Assembly: GCF_001312865.1 (NCBI RefSeq) | Contig: NZ_BBER01000003.1 | Location: 124,001 to 188,000, forward strand | Length of the DNA: 64,000 nucleotides | Reading direction: 5' to 3' | Source of the DNA: Lacticaseibacillus thailandensis DSM 22698 = JCM 13996 | Lineage (GTDB): Bacteria; Bacillota; Bacilli; Lactobacillales; Lactobacillaceae | Shown: positions 54,685 to 63,985 of the stretch, in pieces | Layout of the letters: each line of letters starts with the position of its first letter | Numbering within the stretch: the stretch's first letter is position 1 | Translations under genes and position numbers: made by a program | Notes under the pieces: model-generated | Told to the model about the DNA's origin: nothing | The model's database searches: none | What the model saw: only the letters and a program-made list of their open reading frames with translations

Positions 54685-55357
54685 ATGGCGGCAATTTCGT
54701 TAACGAACGTGAATCAGGTTTTTGGTAGTGGTACCGCGCAGGTCCAAGCGCTGACCGACGTCAACTTTGCGGCCGCTACCGGCACGCTAAGCCTCGTCAT
54801 GGGGCCCTCGGGTTCCGGTAAGAGCACCTTTCTCAGCATTGCTGGTGGGCTACTGACGCCGACCATCGGTGAGGTTACGGTGGACGGCAAGAAGTACTCG
54901 GGCCGGTCAAAAAAAGGAGCGTGACCGGTTACGCCTGGATGCAATCGGCTTCGTGTTGCAGGCATACCGACTACTACCGTACCTGACCGTGGCGGACCAG
55001 TTTCGGTTGGTCGACAAAGTGAAGCCTCAAGGCAATCTGAGCCCCGCGGCCCTCACGGATGTACTTGATCAGTTGGGCATTGCGGACCTGGTCAATAAGT
55101 ACCCCGATGAATTATCCGGCGGCCAGCAGCAACGTGTGGCCATTGCGCGGGCACTGTACCCGAATCCCGAAATTATTTTGGCGGACGAACCTACGGCGGC
55201 ACTAGACAGTGCCCGGGTGCAGATTGTCGGCCAGCTCTTGAAGGATCTCGCCCTGACGCATCACAAAGCTGTGGTGGTGGTGACTCATGACGTGCGGCTG
55301 ATTGACTTTGCTGATGAGCGGTACACCATCCAGGATGGCCGGATGACGCGTGAATGA
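54685..55357 (+). CDS. hrtA: Heme ABC exporter ATPase HrtA (frameshifted)
   Basis: About 224 residues, LolD/MacB-type ATPase. Walker [11 protein letters not shown]-loop [13 protein letters not shown], signature [15 protein letters not shown], Walker [12 protein letters not shown], switch His VVVTHDVR. The A run at about 54909-54915 is one base too long; correcting it joins [20 protein letters not shown] 54685 is six bases after hrtB and forms a single operon hrtR-hrtB-hrtA. Its ATP hydrolysis drives heme export by HrtB. Confidence 0.87.
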
Positions 55358-55513
55358 CCGACAGTGGTGGCATCATTGAGGAAAATGTGATGATATTAAA
55401 GTGTAGTGATAATACTGGCATTACCAGTTGACAGCGTTTACACCGTTCGCCATAATTTATCCTGTATGAACCACATGGCGGTGGCGTAGGGCCAAATGAG
55501 CGGCAATATCACT

Positions 55514-55555
55514 AGGGCCACCAACCATCAGGTGATGATTGGTGGCCCCTTTGCG
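55514..55555 (+). terminator. Intrinsic hairpin before oppA
   Basis: GGGCCACCAA-CATCA pairs with TGATG-TTGGTGGCCC, followed by CTTTG. Its T run is weak. It lies 155 bases after hrtA and 55 bases before the oppA start, so it could end hrtRBA transcription. Confidence 0.7.
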
Positions 55556-55608
55556 TGCTTGATGGCGCGCGCCTGTTGATTGTGGAATACTTGCTGGGAG
55601 GCAAAATT

Positions 55609-57246
55609 ATGATGAGGAAGAGGGTTCTGATGTTTGCCAGCGCGCTGACGCTGGGCGCACTCATGCTGAGCGCGTGGGGTGCAAATAAACCGGCGGCCAA
55701 ACAGGTGGCCCCTAAACAGGTGTTACGGTGGACAGAAACGACGCAGTTGGCGACCGATGATCCGGCCCAGGCGGTTGATACGCTTAGCTTTAACGTCTTG
55801 CTGAATACGCAGGAGGGACTGTATCGCGCGTCTAACCACGGCCAGAAGATGAACCTGGCGTTAGCTAAGCGGGTGCAGATCAGTGCCAACGGCAAGACCT
55901 ATAAGGTGACGTTACGCAAGGCCAAGTGGAGTAACGGCGAGCCGATTACGGCGCAGGATTTTGTCTACGGTTGGCGGCGGGTCGTTGACCCTAAGACTAA
56001 GTCGCCAGACGCCTTCTACTTCTATCCGGTCGAAAATGCGCAGGCCATTAATACCGGCAAGAAATCCTTATCCACGCTGGGCATTACGGCGCAGGGGCAA
56101 CGGCACCTGACAATCAAGCTGAATAAGCCCGTGGCGTACTTCAAGAAGCTGTTAGCCTGGCCGCTTTTCTACCCGCAAAACCCTGAGGTGGTGAAGCAGT
56201 ACGGTCAGCATTACGGTACCAAAGCTGGTGCTCAAGTATATAGCGGTCCGTACAAGCTCGCTAAGTGGAACGGGACTAACGATTCGTGGCAATTGGTGAA
56301 GAACAAGCAGTACTGGGATCGGCGGCACGTGAAGCTGAGCGTGATCAAGGAGCAGGTCGTCAAGGATGCCAATACCGGCCTAAACCTGTTTGATACGGGC
56401 AAAGTGGACGCGGTATCACTGTCCGGGGCCACTGCAGTAGCACAAGCGCACAACCGGCACCGTGTTGACCGCTTGAGCGCTAACATGATGCGCGTGGACA
56501 TGAACGAGAAGCGGGTGCCCGCGTTCAGTAACGTGAACGTGCGGCGGGCCTTCTCGCTGGTCGTTGACCGGCAGCAACTAGTCAAGCGGGTCCTGCAAAA
56601 CGGCTCCCGTGCGGCGATTGGCTTTACCCCCGTGGGCTTAGCAACCGGGCCGAACGGTCAGGACTTTGCCCGCGCCAGCAAGGTAGCCAGCGGGGTCGAC
56701 TACAACCTCCAGACCGCTAAAAAGCTGTTGAGTAAAGGAATGGCGGCGACGAGCACCAAGAGTCTGAACCTCACACTCCTGACGAGTGACGCTGATTCCA
56801 GCAAGACTTTGGCTGAATACCTGCAGGGCCAGTTTGAAAAGCTGCCCAACGTACATGTGACCGTCAAGGCCATTCCGGCGGCACAAGAACTGCAGTTACA
56901 GAACAAGGGAGATTACGACCTGACGGTGACCGGCTGGCAGTCCGTCTTTGGTGACCCAATCAACTTCCTGCAGATTTGGGGCAGCAAGTCCAGCTACAAC
57001 AGCAGTCAGTGGCACGATACCAAGTTCGATCAGTTATTAGCAGATGCGGAGAACAAGTACGGTAACCAACTGACGAAGCGCTGGCAAACGCTCGCGCAGG
57101 CAGAGCGTTTGCTGATGAAGCAGCAGGCAACGATACCCCTGTTCCAGTCCAACAGCATGCAGCTGCTGAACTCCAAGGTCAAGAATGTCAACTACAACCC
57201 GTCTGGGGTACCTTATGATTGGAAGACAACGTACATTGCTAAGTAA
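55609..57246 (+). CDS. Oligopeptide ABC transporter substrate-binding protein (OppA-like)
   Basis: A 545-residue peptide-binding protein of the SBP_bac_5 family. It would capture peptides outside the cell for an OppBCDF importer not present here. VLRWTETTQLATDDPAQAVDTLSFNVLLNTQEGLYR, KWSNGEPITAQDFVYGWRR and FDTGKVDAVSLSG are typical. The signal peptide is MMRKRVLMFASALTLGALMLSAWGANK. The position where the lipobox cysteine should stand (LSAC) is a Trp (TGG at 55675-55677), so as read it cannot be lipid-anchored. That could be a base error (TGT to TGG). GGGAGGC precedes ATG 55609. Confidence 0.88.
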   Translation: MMRKRVLMFASALTLGALMLSAWGANKPAAKQVAPKQVLRWTETTQLATDDPAQAVDTLSFNVLLNTQEGLYRASNHGQKMNLALAKRVQISANGKTYKVTLRKAKWSNGEPITAQDFVYGWRRVVDPKTKSPDAFYFYPVENAQAINTGKKSLSTLGITAQGQRHLTIKLNKPVAYFKKLLAWPLFYPQNPEVVKQYGQHYGTKAGAQVYSGPYKLAKWNGTNDSWQLVKNKQYWDRRHVKLSVIKEQVVKDANTGLNLFDTGKVDAVSLSGATAVAQAHNRHRVDRLSANMMRVDMNEKRVPAFSNVNVRRAFSLVVDRQQLVKRVLQNGSRAAIGFTPVGLATGPNGQDFARASKVASGVDYNLQTAKKLLSKGMAATSTKSLNLTLLTSDADSSKTLAEYLQGQFEKLPNVHVTVKAIPAAQELQLQNKGDYDLTVTGWQSVFGDPINFLQIWGSKSSYNSSQWHDTKFDQLLADAENKYGNQLTKRWQTLAQAERLLMKQQATIPLFQSNSMQLLNSKVKNVNYNPSGVPYDWKTTYIAK

Positions 57247-57264
57247 GGTTGCACGTTGTCGACA

Positions 57265-57305
57265 AAATGACGGCCCACCACTTGTTGATGGGTCGTCATT
57301 TTTAT
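57265..57305 (+). terminator. Terminator after oppA-like gene
   Basis: AATGACG-CCCA pairs with TGGG-CGTCATT, followed by TTTT. Confidence 0.75.
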
Positions 57306-57314
57306 GGGGCAATA

Positions 57315-57330
57315 TATTTCCCGGGAAATA
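57315..57330. promoter_or_regulatory. Noc-binding-site-type palindrome 4
   Basis: TATTTCCCGGGAAATA, the same 16-bp perfect palindrome as at 19053. It is in the 830-base gene-free stretch between oppA and the TetM-like gene. Confidence 0.85.
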
Positions 57331-57585
57331 AAGTGGCCAGGACGCTCACTTAGATTGTGGCGCGTAGTAGCGCCAGCCCTCCTCAATTGATTTTCATAAC
57401 CATTCCACATTAGCAAATAAATTACGCGTCATCAACACTTGACGTGCTGGTAAAGCTGTGCCAATGGTTGATTTAATAACATTAACAGTTATCGATGTTG
57501 CGTTAAAATAACGGTCAATATTGGTGGGCGGTTGTTGTGGGTGAGGTGAAGAAGGTTGAATGCGGCAAACAGAACGTGCTGGAGT

Positions 57586-57616
57586 GCCAAACAAAACGGA
57601 GCCCGTTTTGTTTGGC
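57586..57616. repeat. Perfect 14-bp inverted repeat
   Basis: GCCAAACAAAACGG and CCGTTTTGTTTGGC are separated by three bases. There is no T run after it. It is in the gene-free stretch 57306-58065; apart from this, the Noc-type site and the terminator at 57849, I see nothing there. Confidence 0.6.
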
Positions 57617-57848
57617 CAATTTGGGTGAAGTAGTTGGGGTAAGTGATAGTGATGCTGTAACTGTAATCGGCACAAAGCCGTTGCATAAACTTCGCGAAAC
57701 CGTAATTGTGACGACACACTTTCTTCATGGGTGATGGGCATAATCATTTACATAGCAGCGAGGAACCCAGACCTCGTTACTACCCACAAACTTCTTCTTC
57801 ATAAATTGGTGGCCGACTTGCCCAGAAGCCGGTTGCCCCTCCCTCAGC

Positions 57849-57883
57849 GCCCTCCGTGTGTAATTCGCGGAGGGCGATTTTTT
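57849..57883 (+). terminator. Intrinsic terminator upstream of the TetM-like gene
   Basis: GCCCTCCG (57849-57856) pairs with CGGAGGGC (57868-57875), followed by GATTTTTTT. No gene ends here; it may terminate a leader transcript or a small RNA. Confidence 0.75.
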
Positions 57884-58082
57884 TGGCACTGGCGCGGTTG
57901 TGCTACGTGTTGGTTACGCCCAGCCGTACCAGCATCACGACACTAGTAACGCGCGCCTTGACAGCGGTATACTATTTATCAGTAAGCAACGTGGTACCAA
58001 CGAACAGCCAGCTAGTAATCCGTCAGGGGCGTTAGTAATGGGTGGTTGGTGTACATAGATATTTTTGGGGGAGGCAATCATC

Positions 58083-60018
58083 GTGACCAGTATTACCGCA
58101 GGAATTCTTGCCCATGTGGATGCGGGTAAGACCACCTTATCAGAGGCCTTGTTATACCGGACGGGGACGGTGCGCCAATTGGGTCGGGTCGACAAAGGGG
58201 ATGCGTTCCTCGATCCTGATGCCCTGGAAAAGCGGCGTGGCATCACCATCTTTGCCCACCAGGCCCAGTTACACTACCACAATCTGGCTTTGACGCTCCT
58301 CGACACGCCAGGGCACGTGGACTTTGCTGCGCAGACAGAACGGGTCCTCAGTGTGCTGGATTACGCTATTTTGGTGGTGGCCGCGCCGGATGGGGTGCAG
58401 GGCTACACGCGTACGTTGTGGCGCCTCTTGCAACGGTATGAGGTGCCCACATTTATCTTTGTGAACAAGATGGACGCGCCAGGCACGGACCGTGCGGCCA
58501 TCATGGCGGCCTTACAGCGGGATTTAGGTGCTGGGTGCGTGGACTTCACCGAGGCGAACGGGCAATTGCATGACGACGCGGTTGAGCAGGTGGCCGTGCA
58601 GGATGATACGGTGTTGGCGGACTACCTGGAGCAGGGCACGCTTTCGGATACGACCGTCCAAACGTTGGTGCAGCAACGGCGGGTCTTTCCGTGCTACTTT
58701 GGTGCAGCTTTGAAGCTGCGCGGCGTGGATGCGTTGCTCGCCGGTATCGCACGGTGGGCGCGACCAACGGCGTGGGCCGCTGACTTTGGGGCGCGGGTCT
58801 TTAAGGTTAGCCATGATGCACACGGCGAGCGACTTACGTGGTTACGTGTCACTGGCGGGACGTTGCGGGCCAAAGACGCGCTGGTAGACGGGGAAAAGGC
58901 GAACCAACTCCGCGTTTACAACGGCGCCAAGTATACGGTCGTGCCGGCAGTGCGTGCCGGTGATGTGTGCGCCGTCACGGGACTCGTGCACACGACGCCG
59001 GGTCAAGGTCTGGGTACGGCCAAAGCTGCAGTCACGCCGCTGATGCAACCGGTGTTGACGTACACACTGGCGCCGGGTACCGCAGATATCCATACCTGCT
59101 TGCAGGCCATGGAAGAACTGGCGGATGAAGATCCGTTGCTGCACGTGCAGTGGTTGCGAGAACTGAATGAAATTCACGTTCAGGTAATGGGTACGATTCA
59201 GTTAGAAGTTTTGCAGCAGTTATTGGCGGACCGCTTTGGCCTACAGGTCGACTTTGTGCAGGGAAGCATTCTCTACCAAGAGACCATTACCGCACCGGTT
59301 GAGGGCGTGGGCCACTTTGAACCCCTGCGGCACTACGCGGAGGTACACTTGCTCCTCACGCCACTACCACGGGGCGCCGGGTTGCACTTCACCAGCGATT
59401 GTTCCGTCGACGTTCTTCCGCGTAATTGGCAGCACCAGGTGCTAACGAGCCTAGCCGCGAAGGAACATCGTGGTGTGCTGACGGGTGCGCCCATTACGGA
59501 TATGGAGATCAAGCTAGTCAACGGGCGCGCCAGCAATGTGCATTCGGTTGGTGGCGACTTCCGCGAGGCCACGTGGCGCGCGGTGCGTCAGGGCTTAATG
59601 ATGGCGCGCACTCAGGGACAGTGTCAGTTACTGGAGCCGTGGTATGCCTTCCAGTTGACGGTGGGCGCTGACCAGGTTGGGCGTGCGCTGAACGATATTC
59701 AACAGATGGACGGGGACTTCGCCGCCCCAGCGGCGGCTGCGCAGATGGTAACAATTACTGGACACGCCCCCGTAGCGACGATGCGGGACTACAGTCAGCG
59801 GATACGGGCCTACACGCACAGGCAGGGCCAATTGGACTGCGTGGTGGCGGGATACCAGCCGTGCCACAATGAGGAAGTGGTAGTGGCGGCCGCGGATTAT
59901 GCGCCGGTTAGTGATCTAGAGAACACGCCTGATTCGGTTTTTTTGTGCGCATGGGGCTGGTTACCCGGTTCCCTGGGACCAGGTGCCACGGATGGCCCAC
60001 GTGGCGTATTTGAGCTGA
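58083..60018 (+). CDS. TetM-like ribosomal-protection GTPase (frameshifted near end)
   Basis: A 645-residue EF-G-like GTPase of the tetracycline ribosomal-protection type. G1 is AHVDAGKTTLSEALLY, switch regions RRGITIFA, G3 LLDTPGHVDFA, G4 VNKMD. Domains II to V follow, with EDPLLHVQWLRELNEIHVQVMGTIQLEVL and QGSILYQETI as typical landmarks. Identity to Tet(M) by eye is moderate, so it may be a chromosomal housekeeping member rather than an acquired resistance gene. The T run at 59938-59944 is one too long. Corrected, the end is DSVFCAHGAGYPVPWDQVPRMAHVAYLS with stop at 60016-60018, which fits the family. GTG 58083 follows GGGGGAGGC. Confidence 0.82.
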
Positions 60019-60022
60019 CCAA

Positions 60023-60038
60023 TGTTTCACGTGAAACA
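60023..60038. promoter_or_regulatory. parS site 3
   Basis: TGTTTCACGTGAAACA, exact parS consensus, four bases after the corrected stop of the TetM-like gene. Confidence 0.95.
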
Positions 60039-60126
60039 TTGCCATCCGCATAGCGTTGAGCTCACTGCCAGTCAGGAGTACAATCGCCCATAAGGCCAAA
60101 TATTTAGTAAAGGACAGGCATTACAT

Positions 60127-61005
60127 ATGCATATTGAAGAAGGATACATGCCGTTTCGTGGCTACAAGACGTACTACCGCATCGTGGGTGAGCCGAACCC
60201 AGACAAAGCACCATTGCTGCTGATTCACGGTGGCCCCGGTTCCTCACACAACTACTTTGAATTGATGGACGACTACGCTAATACCGGGCGCCAGCTGATT
60301 ATGTACGACCAGGTTGGTTGTGGGAAATCCTCCCTACCTGAAGATGAGTCCGTCTACGTGAAGGAGACCTGGGCAGCCGAACTGATTGCGCTACGTAAGT
60401 ACCTCCACCTCGACCAGATCCACATGCTAGGTCAATCATGGGGTGGGATGCTCGAAATGTACTACCTCACTAGCTTTGATCCCCAGGGCATCAAGAGTGT
60501 GATGATTGATGGTTCGCCTGCATCGATCAAGCTGTGGACGCAGGAGCAACATCGCTTGATTTCCTACCTGAGCTATGAGGACCGTGAGGCGATTGCTGAA
60601 GCAGAACGCACCGGTGACTTTACTGGTCCTAAGTACCTGGCCGCCAATGACCGTTACATGGAGCGGTATTGCTGGGATGACCCCGACGAGAACTCGCCGG
60701 AGCCACTGCGCCGGCCAACGAACGGGCAACGGGCTAGCCGGATTGCTGAGGGGCCGAATGAGTTCACCGAAAACGGCACGATCAGCGACTTTGACGTGAC
60801 CGACCAGTTGCACAAGATTCACGTGCCGGTCCTGGTTACCAGCGGTACGGATGACCTGTGCACCCCGTTGATTGCCAAGTCCGTGTACGACCACATTCCG
60901 GGTGCGAAGTGGCACCTGTTTGCCAACAGCCGGCACCTAGCACTACTGGATCAGCACGATGAATTTATCGATGTCTTGGACCACTGGCTGGCTGCCAACG
61001 ATTAA
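60127..61005 (+). CDS. pepI: Proline iminopeptidase (prolyl aminopeptidase)
   Basis: A 292-residue alpha/beta hydrolase that releases N-terminal proline from peptides in the cytoplasm. LLLIHGGPGSSHNY is the oxyanion-loop signature, GQSWGGMLEMYYL carries the catalytic Ser, GTDDLCTP the Asp and NSRHLALLD the His. Length fits lactobacillar PepI. ATG 60127 is preceded by AAAGGACAGG. The final hairpin terminator is at 61034. It may process peptides brought in through OppA-type transport. Confidence 0.92.
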   Translation: MHIEEGYMPFRGYKTYYRIVGEPNPDKAPLLLIHGGPGSSHNYFELMDDYANTGRQLIMYDQVGCGKSSLPEDESVYVKETWAAELIALRKYLHLDQIHMLGQSWGGMLEMYYLTSFDPQGIKSVMIDGSPASIKLWTQEQHRLISYLSYEDREAIAEAERTGDFTGPKYLAANDRYMERYCWDDPDENSPEPLRRPTNGQRASRIAEGPNEFTENGTISDFDVTDQLHKIHVPVLVTSGTDDLCTPLIAKSVYDHIPGAKWHLFANSRHLALLDQHDEFIDVLDHWLAAND

Positions 61006-61033
61006 GTAGTGATAAGTGATAAGTGATACTAAA

Positions 61034-61087
61034 GGGCGCGTACCGACCACCTCAACGCGAGGTGAACGGGACGCGCCCATTTTTTTA
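61034..61087. terminator. Terminator after pepI
   Basis: GGGCGCGT pairs with ACGCGCCC around an inner stem ACCTCAACGCGAGGT, followed by ATTTTTTT. Confidence 0.85.
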
Positions 61088-61092
61088 ATTAA

Positions 61093-61407
61093 TTAATGGA
61101 TGTAAACGGTAATGACCGTAACGAGACCAAAGACGATCCCGGGTAGGTTCGAAATAATGACTGGCCAGTCCCTATAGGTTTTAGTCCAGCCGTATGCCAC
61201 CCATAACGTGGCGTTAACGGCGGCCACTAGCGGCTGCAGGGGTGAAACGGGACTTCCCGAAAAATTGGCAATAATTTCGGGAATGTAGGAGATATACATG
61301 GAAATACACATGATGGTTGCGACCTTGCTCAAAATTTTGAGCCGCCGCACCCGTTTTGGATTCACCGCGTCTTTGCCTTCTGGATACTTGGACGTGTCAA
61401 TACGCAT
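61093..61407 (-). CDS. SemiSWEET sugar transporter
   Basis: A 104-residue membrane protein with three helices, the size of a half-SWEET that works as a dimer to move sugars down their gradient. SKVATIMCISMYISYIPEIIANFSGSPVSPLQPLVAAVNATLWVAYGWTKTYRDWPVIISNLPGIVFGLVTVITVYI matches the MtN3/SWEET repeat, including the conserved P of YIPEI and N of the N-A-T-L-W-V-A-Y-G and SNLPGI stretches (quoted in parts: CISMYISYIPEI; ATLWVAYGW; SNLPGIVFG). ATG 61407 follows GAGGAGG. The N-terminal 25 residues are polar and basic. Confidence 0.85.
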   Translation of the reverse strand: MRIDTSKYPEGKDAVNPKRVRRLKILSKVATIMCISMYISYIPEIIANFSGSPVSPLQPLVAAVNATLWVAYGWTKTYRDWPVIISNLPGIVFGLVTVITVYIH

Positions 61408-61524
61408 ATAAATATCTGCCTCCTCAAGCATTGATTGGGGACAAGCATAACACGGGTGATACCTGAAAGCAAACAAAACGGGCGTTTGTCATCACAAAAA
61501 TAACACGATACCCGTTGCTGAATG

Positions 61525-62664
61525 TTAAAAATCGTCCGTTCCGTCAGCTTCGTCCGTGAGCCGGTCACGGCCGTCATGCTTGGATCGGTATAAATAACGG
61601 TCGCTACGTTTAAAGAAATTAGTGGCGTTATTATCCTGTGGGTGGGCGATTGCCAAACCAAAGGAGGCGGTAATTTGGAGCTCGCCCTGTGTTAACGGAA
61701 TATACATATTTTTCAAGCCCCGCTGACACTCAGCCACTATTTCCTGAGCGGCGGCCAAGTTGGTGTTAGGCAGTAGGAGTGCGAATTCCTCACCGCCAGT
61801 ACGGTAAAACCCGTAGTGATCGTCCTGTTCGCGTAGTATTTGTTGTATTTGGCGCGAGAACGCGATCAACGTCTGGTTACCCATCAGGTGGCCGTAAGTA
61901 TCATTAATGCTTTTGAAGTGGTCCAGGTCAATCGCGACCAACGCCAACGGTTGCCGGTCCTGGTCGGCAAATTCACTGTTGAGATCATGGCGAAAGGTTG
62001 CCCAGTTGCGCGCACGGGTGAGGGCGTCATATTGGGCCTCGTGGGTGAGCTTGGCCAACACTTGTTGGTCATGCTGCAAGTACTGGTCAAAGTCCCAGAG
62101 GGCAAAGTAAGCCCAACCAAACGAGATGAGGTTGGCAATGGCCAACCCTAACGGCAGGGGCCGGGGCGCGGTCAAGTACATATTGACCCAGAAGAGCGTC
62201 CCCACGAAGAGGGCGGGCAAGAAGTACACCCAACGTTGCTGATGCAACAGCTGGCCATACCAACGCTCGGCGTAGATGACAAGGCACGCAAAAAGAAACA
62301 AGATCCAATTAGTAATCGACATGGCGCCCGTACTAATGTAGGTGATTGCCCCCACGGTTTGAATAATGGCAAAACCCACCAGGCTGGTGGTCAACAGGTT
62401 GGAGTAGATGAGAATGGTACTTTGAATGTTGACGAACGCCCAAAAGAGCATGAGGTTGCTGGAATGACCATACAGGTACCGTAACAGTATCAGCATCAGG
62501 CATATGTAAATAAGCAGTGGGTACACTGCTTGGACCCGCGCCAACATCCGCATGTGCGCGACCCGTTGTCTGGTACCAGCTTCAATTTGACTGTAAACGG
62601 ACGTAAAGCCGAGCATACTGATGACGACGATGAAGAACGTGGTCACGTATGATGCAACGTTCAT
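61525..62664 (-). CDS. Diguanylate cyclase (membrane GGDEF protein)
   Basis: A 379-residue protein with about six N-terminal helices (residues 1-205) and a cytoplasmic GGDEF domain (about 215-375), which makes cyclic di-GMP from two GTP. The domain starts AQYDALTRARNWATF, ALVAIDLDHFKSINDTYGHLMGNQ is the metal/GTP segment, and the active site is YRTGGEEFALLLP (GGEEF form). The RxxD inhibitory site five residues ahead of GGEEF is absent, so feedback control by product is not expected. Start 62664 has AAGGAGG; the frame is open upstream. An EAL protein is at 2.8-3.4 kb. Confidence 0.9.
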   Translation of the reverse strand: MNVASYVTTFFIVVISMLGFTSVYSQIEAGTRQRVAHMRMLARVQAVYPLLIYICLMLILLRYLYGHSSNLMLFWAFVNIQSTILIYSNLLTTSLVGFAIIQTVGAITYISTGAMSITNWILFLFACLVIYAERWYGQLLHQQRWVYFLPALFVGTLFWVNMYLTAPRPLPLGLAIANLISFGWAYFALWDFDQYLQHDQQVLAKLTHEAQYDALTRARNWATFRHDLNSEFADQDRQPLALVAIDLDHFKSINDTYGHLMGNQTLIAFSRQIQQILREQDDHYGFYRTGGEEFALLLPNTNLAAAQEIVAECQRGLKNMYIPLTQGELQITASFGLAIAHPQDNNATNFFKRSDRYLYRSKHDGRDRLTDEADGTDDF

Positions 62665-63267
62665 TAGAATGACCTCCTTGGCGGTCGAAGTGTGATACTG
62701 GAAAGTACCGGGTTTGACTTCAACATAGGCCACATTTAGCGATTGGTCAATCGCTTTTACCTCTATTATACAGAGTTATTAAAGATATCTGCAGACGATT
62801 GGTTCGGATTGGCGTGTTTGGTTGATATTGACGCATTTTGCGCACAGTCCGTGTCGTTGGCACGGGCTATTTTACTGGCAATAATTGTGGTCCTTAGTTA
62901 TCGGTCATTGTTGGCTATACTAATGGGTTATGGGCTGTGTGCACTCTGGGTGGCGGCAATGAAGGATGATTAGTGAGGGGAAAGTGCCTAGCCGTTGCTG
63001 GCATGTATTGGTACCCCCGGGCATAATAATGGTGTATCGAGGGGAGGAAACATGAACCCTGCAGTTTGCTGGTCGATTAAGGAATTTTTGCACCCTACGT
63101 AACTGATCATACGACGAGTTAGCGGGTCAGCTGTCCATTTCACGGTCGCAATGGACCGATAATGACGGGACACTGCGCCTGTAGCTTGCCATCAAGCTGG
63201 CAGACATCATGACGAGCTGCATAAGGTGCGTTATAGTATTGGTAAACAAGCACTAGTGGAGGTCAGC

Positions 63268-63845
63268 ATGCAGACGGTAGAGGAAATTTCTCGGGCAATT
63301 ATGGCGGATCCCGCCAACCAGCAGTACACGGCGGCGGGAATCGAGCCGCTATTTCACGTGGAGCCCACGGCTACCATCCTCATTATCAGTCAGGCACCCA
63401 GTCGCCAGGCGCAGTTAGCGCGGACATACTGGCACGACCCGAGCGGCGACCGGTTGCGCCAGTGGATGGGCATTAATGCGGATGAATTTTACACTCTGGC
63501 CGCATTGCGGTCCTCAACCTGGATTTTTACTATCCGGGCAAGGGCAAAAGTGGCGACCTCCCGCCGCGGCGGGGATTTGCTGAAAAGTGGCACGCGCCGC
63601 TATTAAAGCTGATGCCGAACGTGCAATTGACGCTATTGATCGGCGCGTACGCTCAACGTTACTACCTACCGCAACGCCGGCGTACGTTGACGGCCACAGT
63701 GCAGCATTACGCGGACTACGCACCATACTTTCCGCTTGTGCACCCGTCGCCACTCAATTACGGATGGATGCACAAGAATCCGTGGTTTGAAGAACGCGTA
63801 GTGCCCGCGCTGCAACGGCCGGTGCGGGTATTGGTGGATGCATAG
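63268..63845 (+). CDS. Uracil-DNA glycosylase family protein (frameshifted)
   Basis: About 192 residues after correction. TATILIISQAPSRQAQLARTYWHDPSGDRLRQWMGIN carries the Q-A-P-S substrate-pocket region in place of the usual GQAPG. After one missing base at about 63507, the frame continues AVLNLDFYYPGKGKSGDLPPRRGFAEKWHAPLLKLMPNVQLTLLIG and ends PLVHPSPLNYGWMHKNPWFE, with the HPSP motif of the family. It probably removes uracil from DNA, or is a nonclassical member. ATG 63268 follows GGAGG. The gene is intact apart from the shift. Confidence 0.8.
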
Positions 63846-63846
63846 T

Positions 63847-63878
63847 AAAAGGGGGCAACGCATAGTTGCCCCCCTTTG
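63847..63878. terminator. Terminator after the UDG-like gene
   Basis: GGGGGCAAC (63851-63859) pairs with GTTGCCCCC around CATA, with A and T runs outside. Confidence 0.88.
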
Positions 63879-63892
63879 GTATGGAATCATAT

Positions 63893-63985
63893 TTACAAAA
63901 TGAAATCGAGAATCAGCCAGCCCATCACGGCCAGGATAGCGAGGCCCAAAAAGTTAAAGGCAGAAAAGCGAGAAAGAAGCGGACT
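63893..63985 (-). CDS. C-terminal part of a possible membrane protein
   Basis: On the minus strand, SAFNFLGLAILAVMGWLILDFIL ends at TAA 63893-63895, a clear hydrophobic helix. The frame has a stop near the window edge, so the upstream part is missing or frame-shifted. No family can be named. Confidence 0.35.
   Translation of the reverse strand, partial: SPLLSRFSAFNFLGLAILAVMGWLILDFIL

Noticed and set aside
57394-57747. Open frames on the minus strand between oppA and the TetM-like gene
   Set aside because: They run through a perfect inverted repeat, lack ribosome sites and show low-complexity, non-protein-like sequence.
62743-62973. A 76-codon frame with hydrophobic stretches upstream of the UDG-like gene
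   Set aside because: No canonical ribosome site or plausible start; 62665-63267 is otherwise without a recognised gene. It could be a real small membrane protein, but support is too thin.
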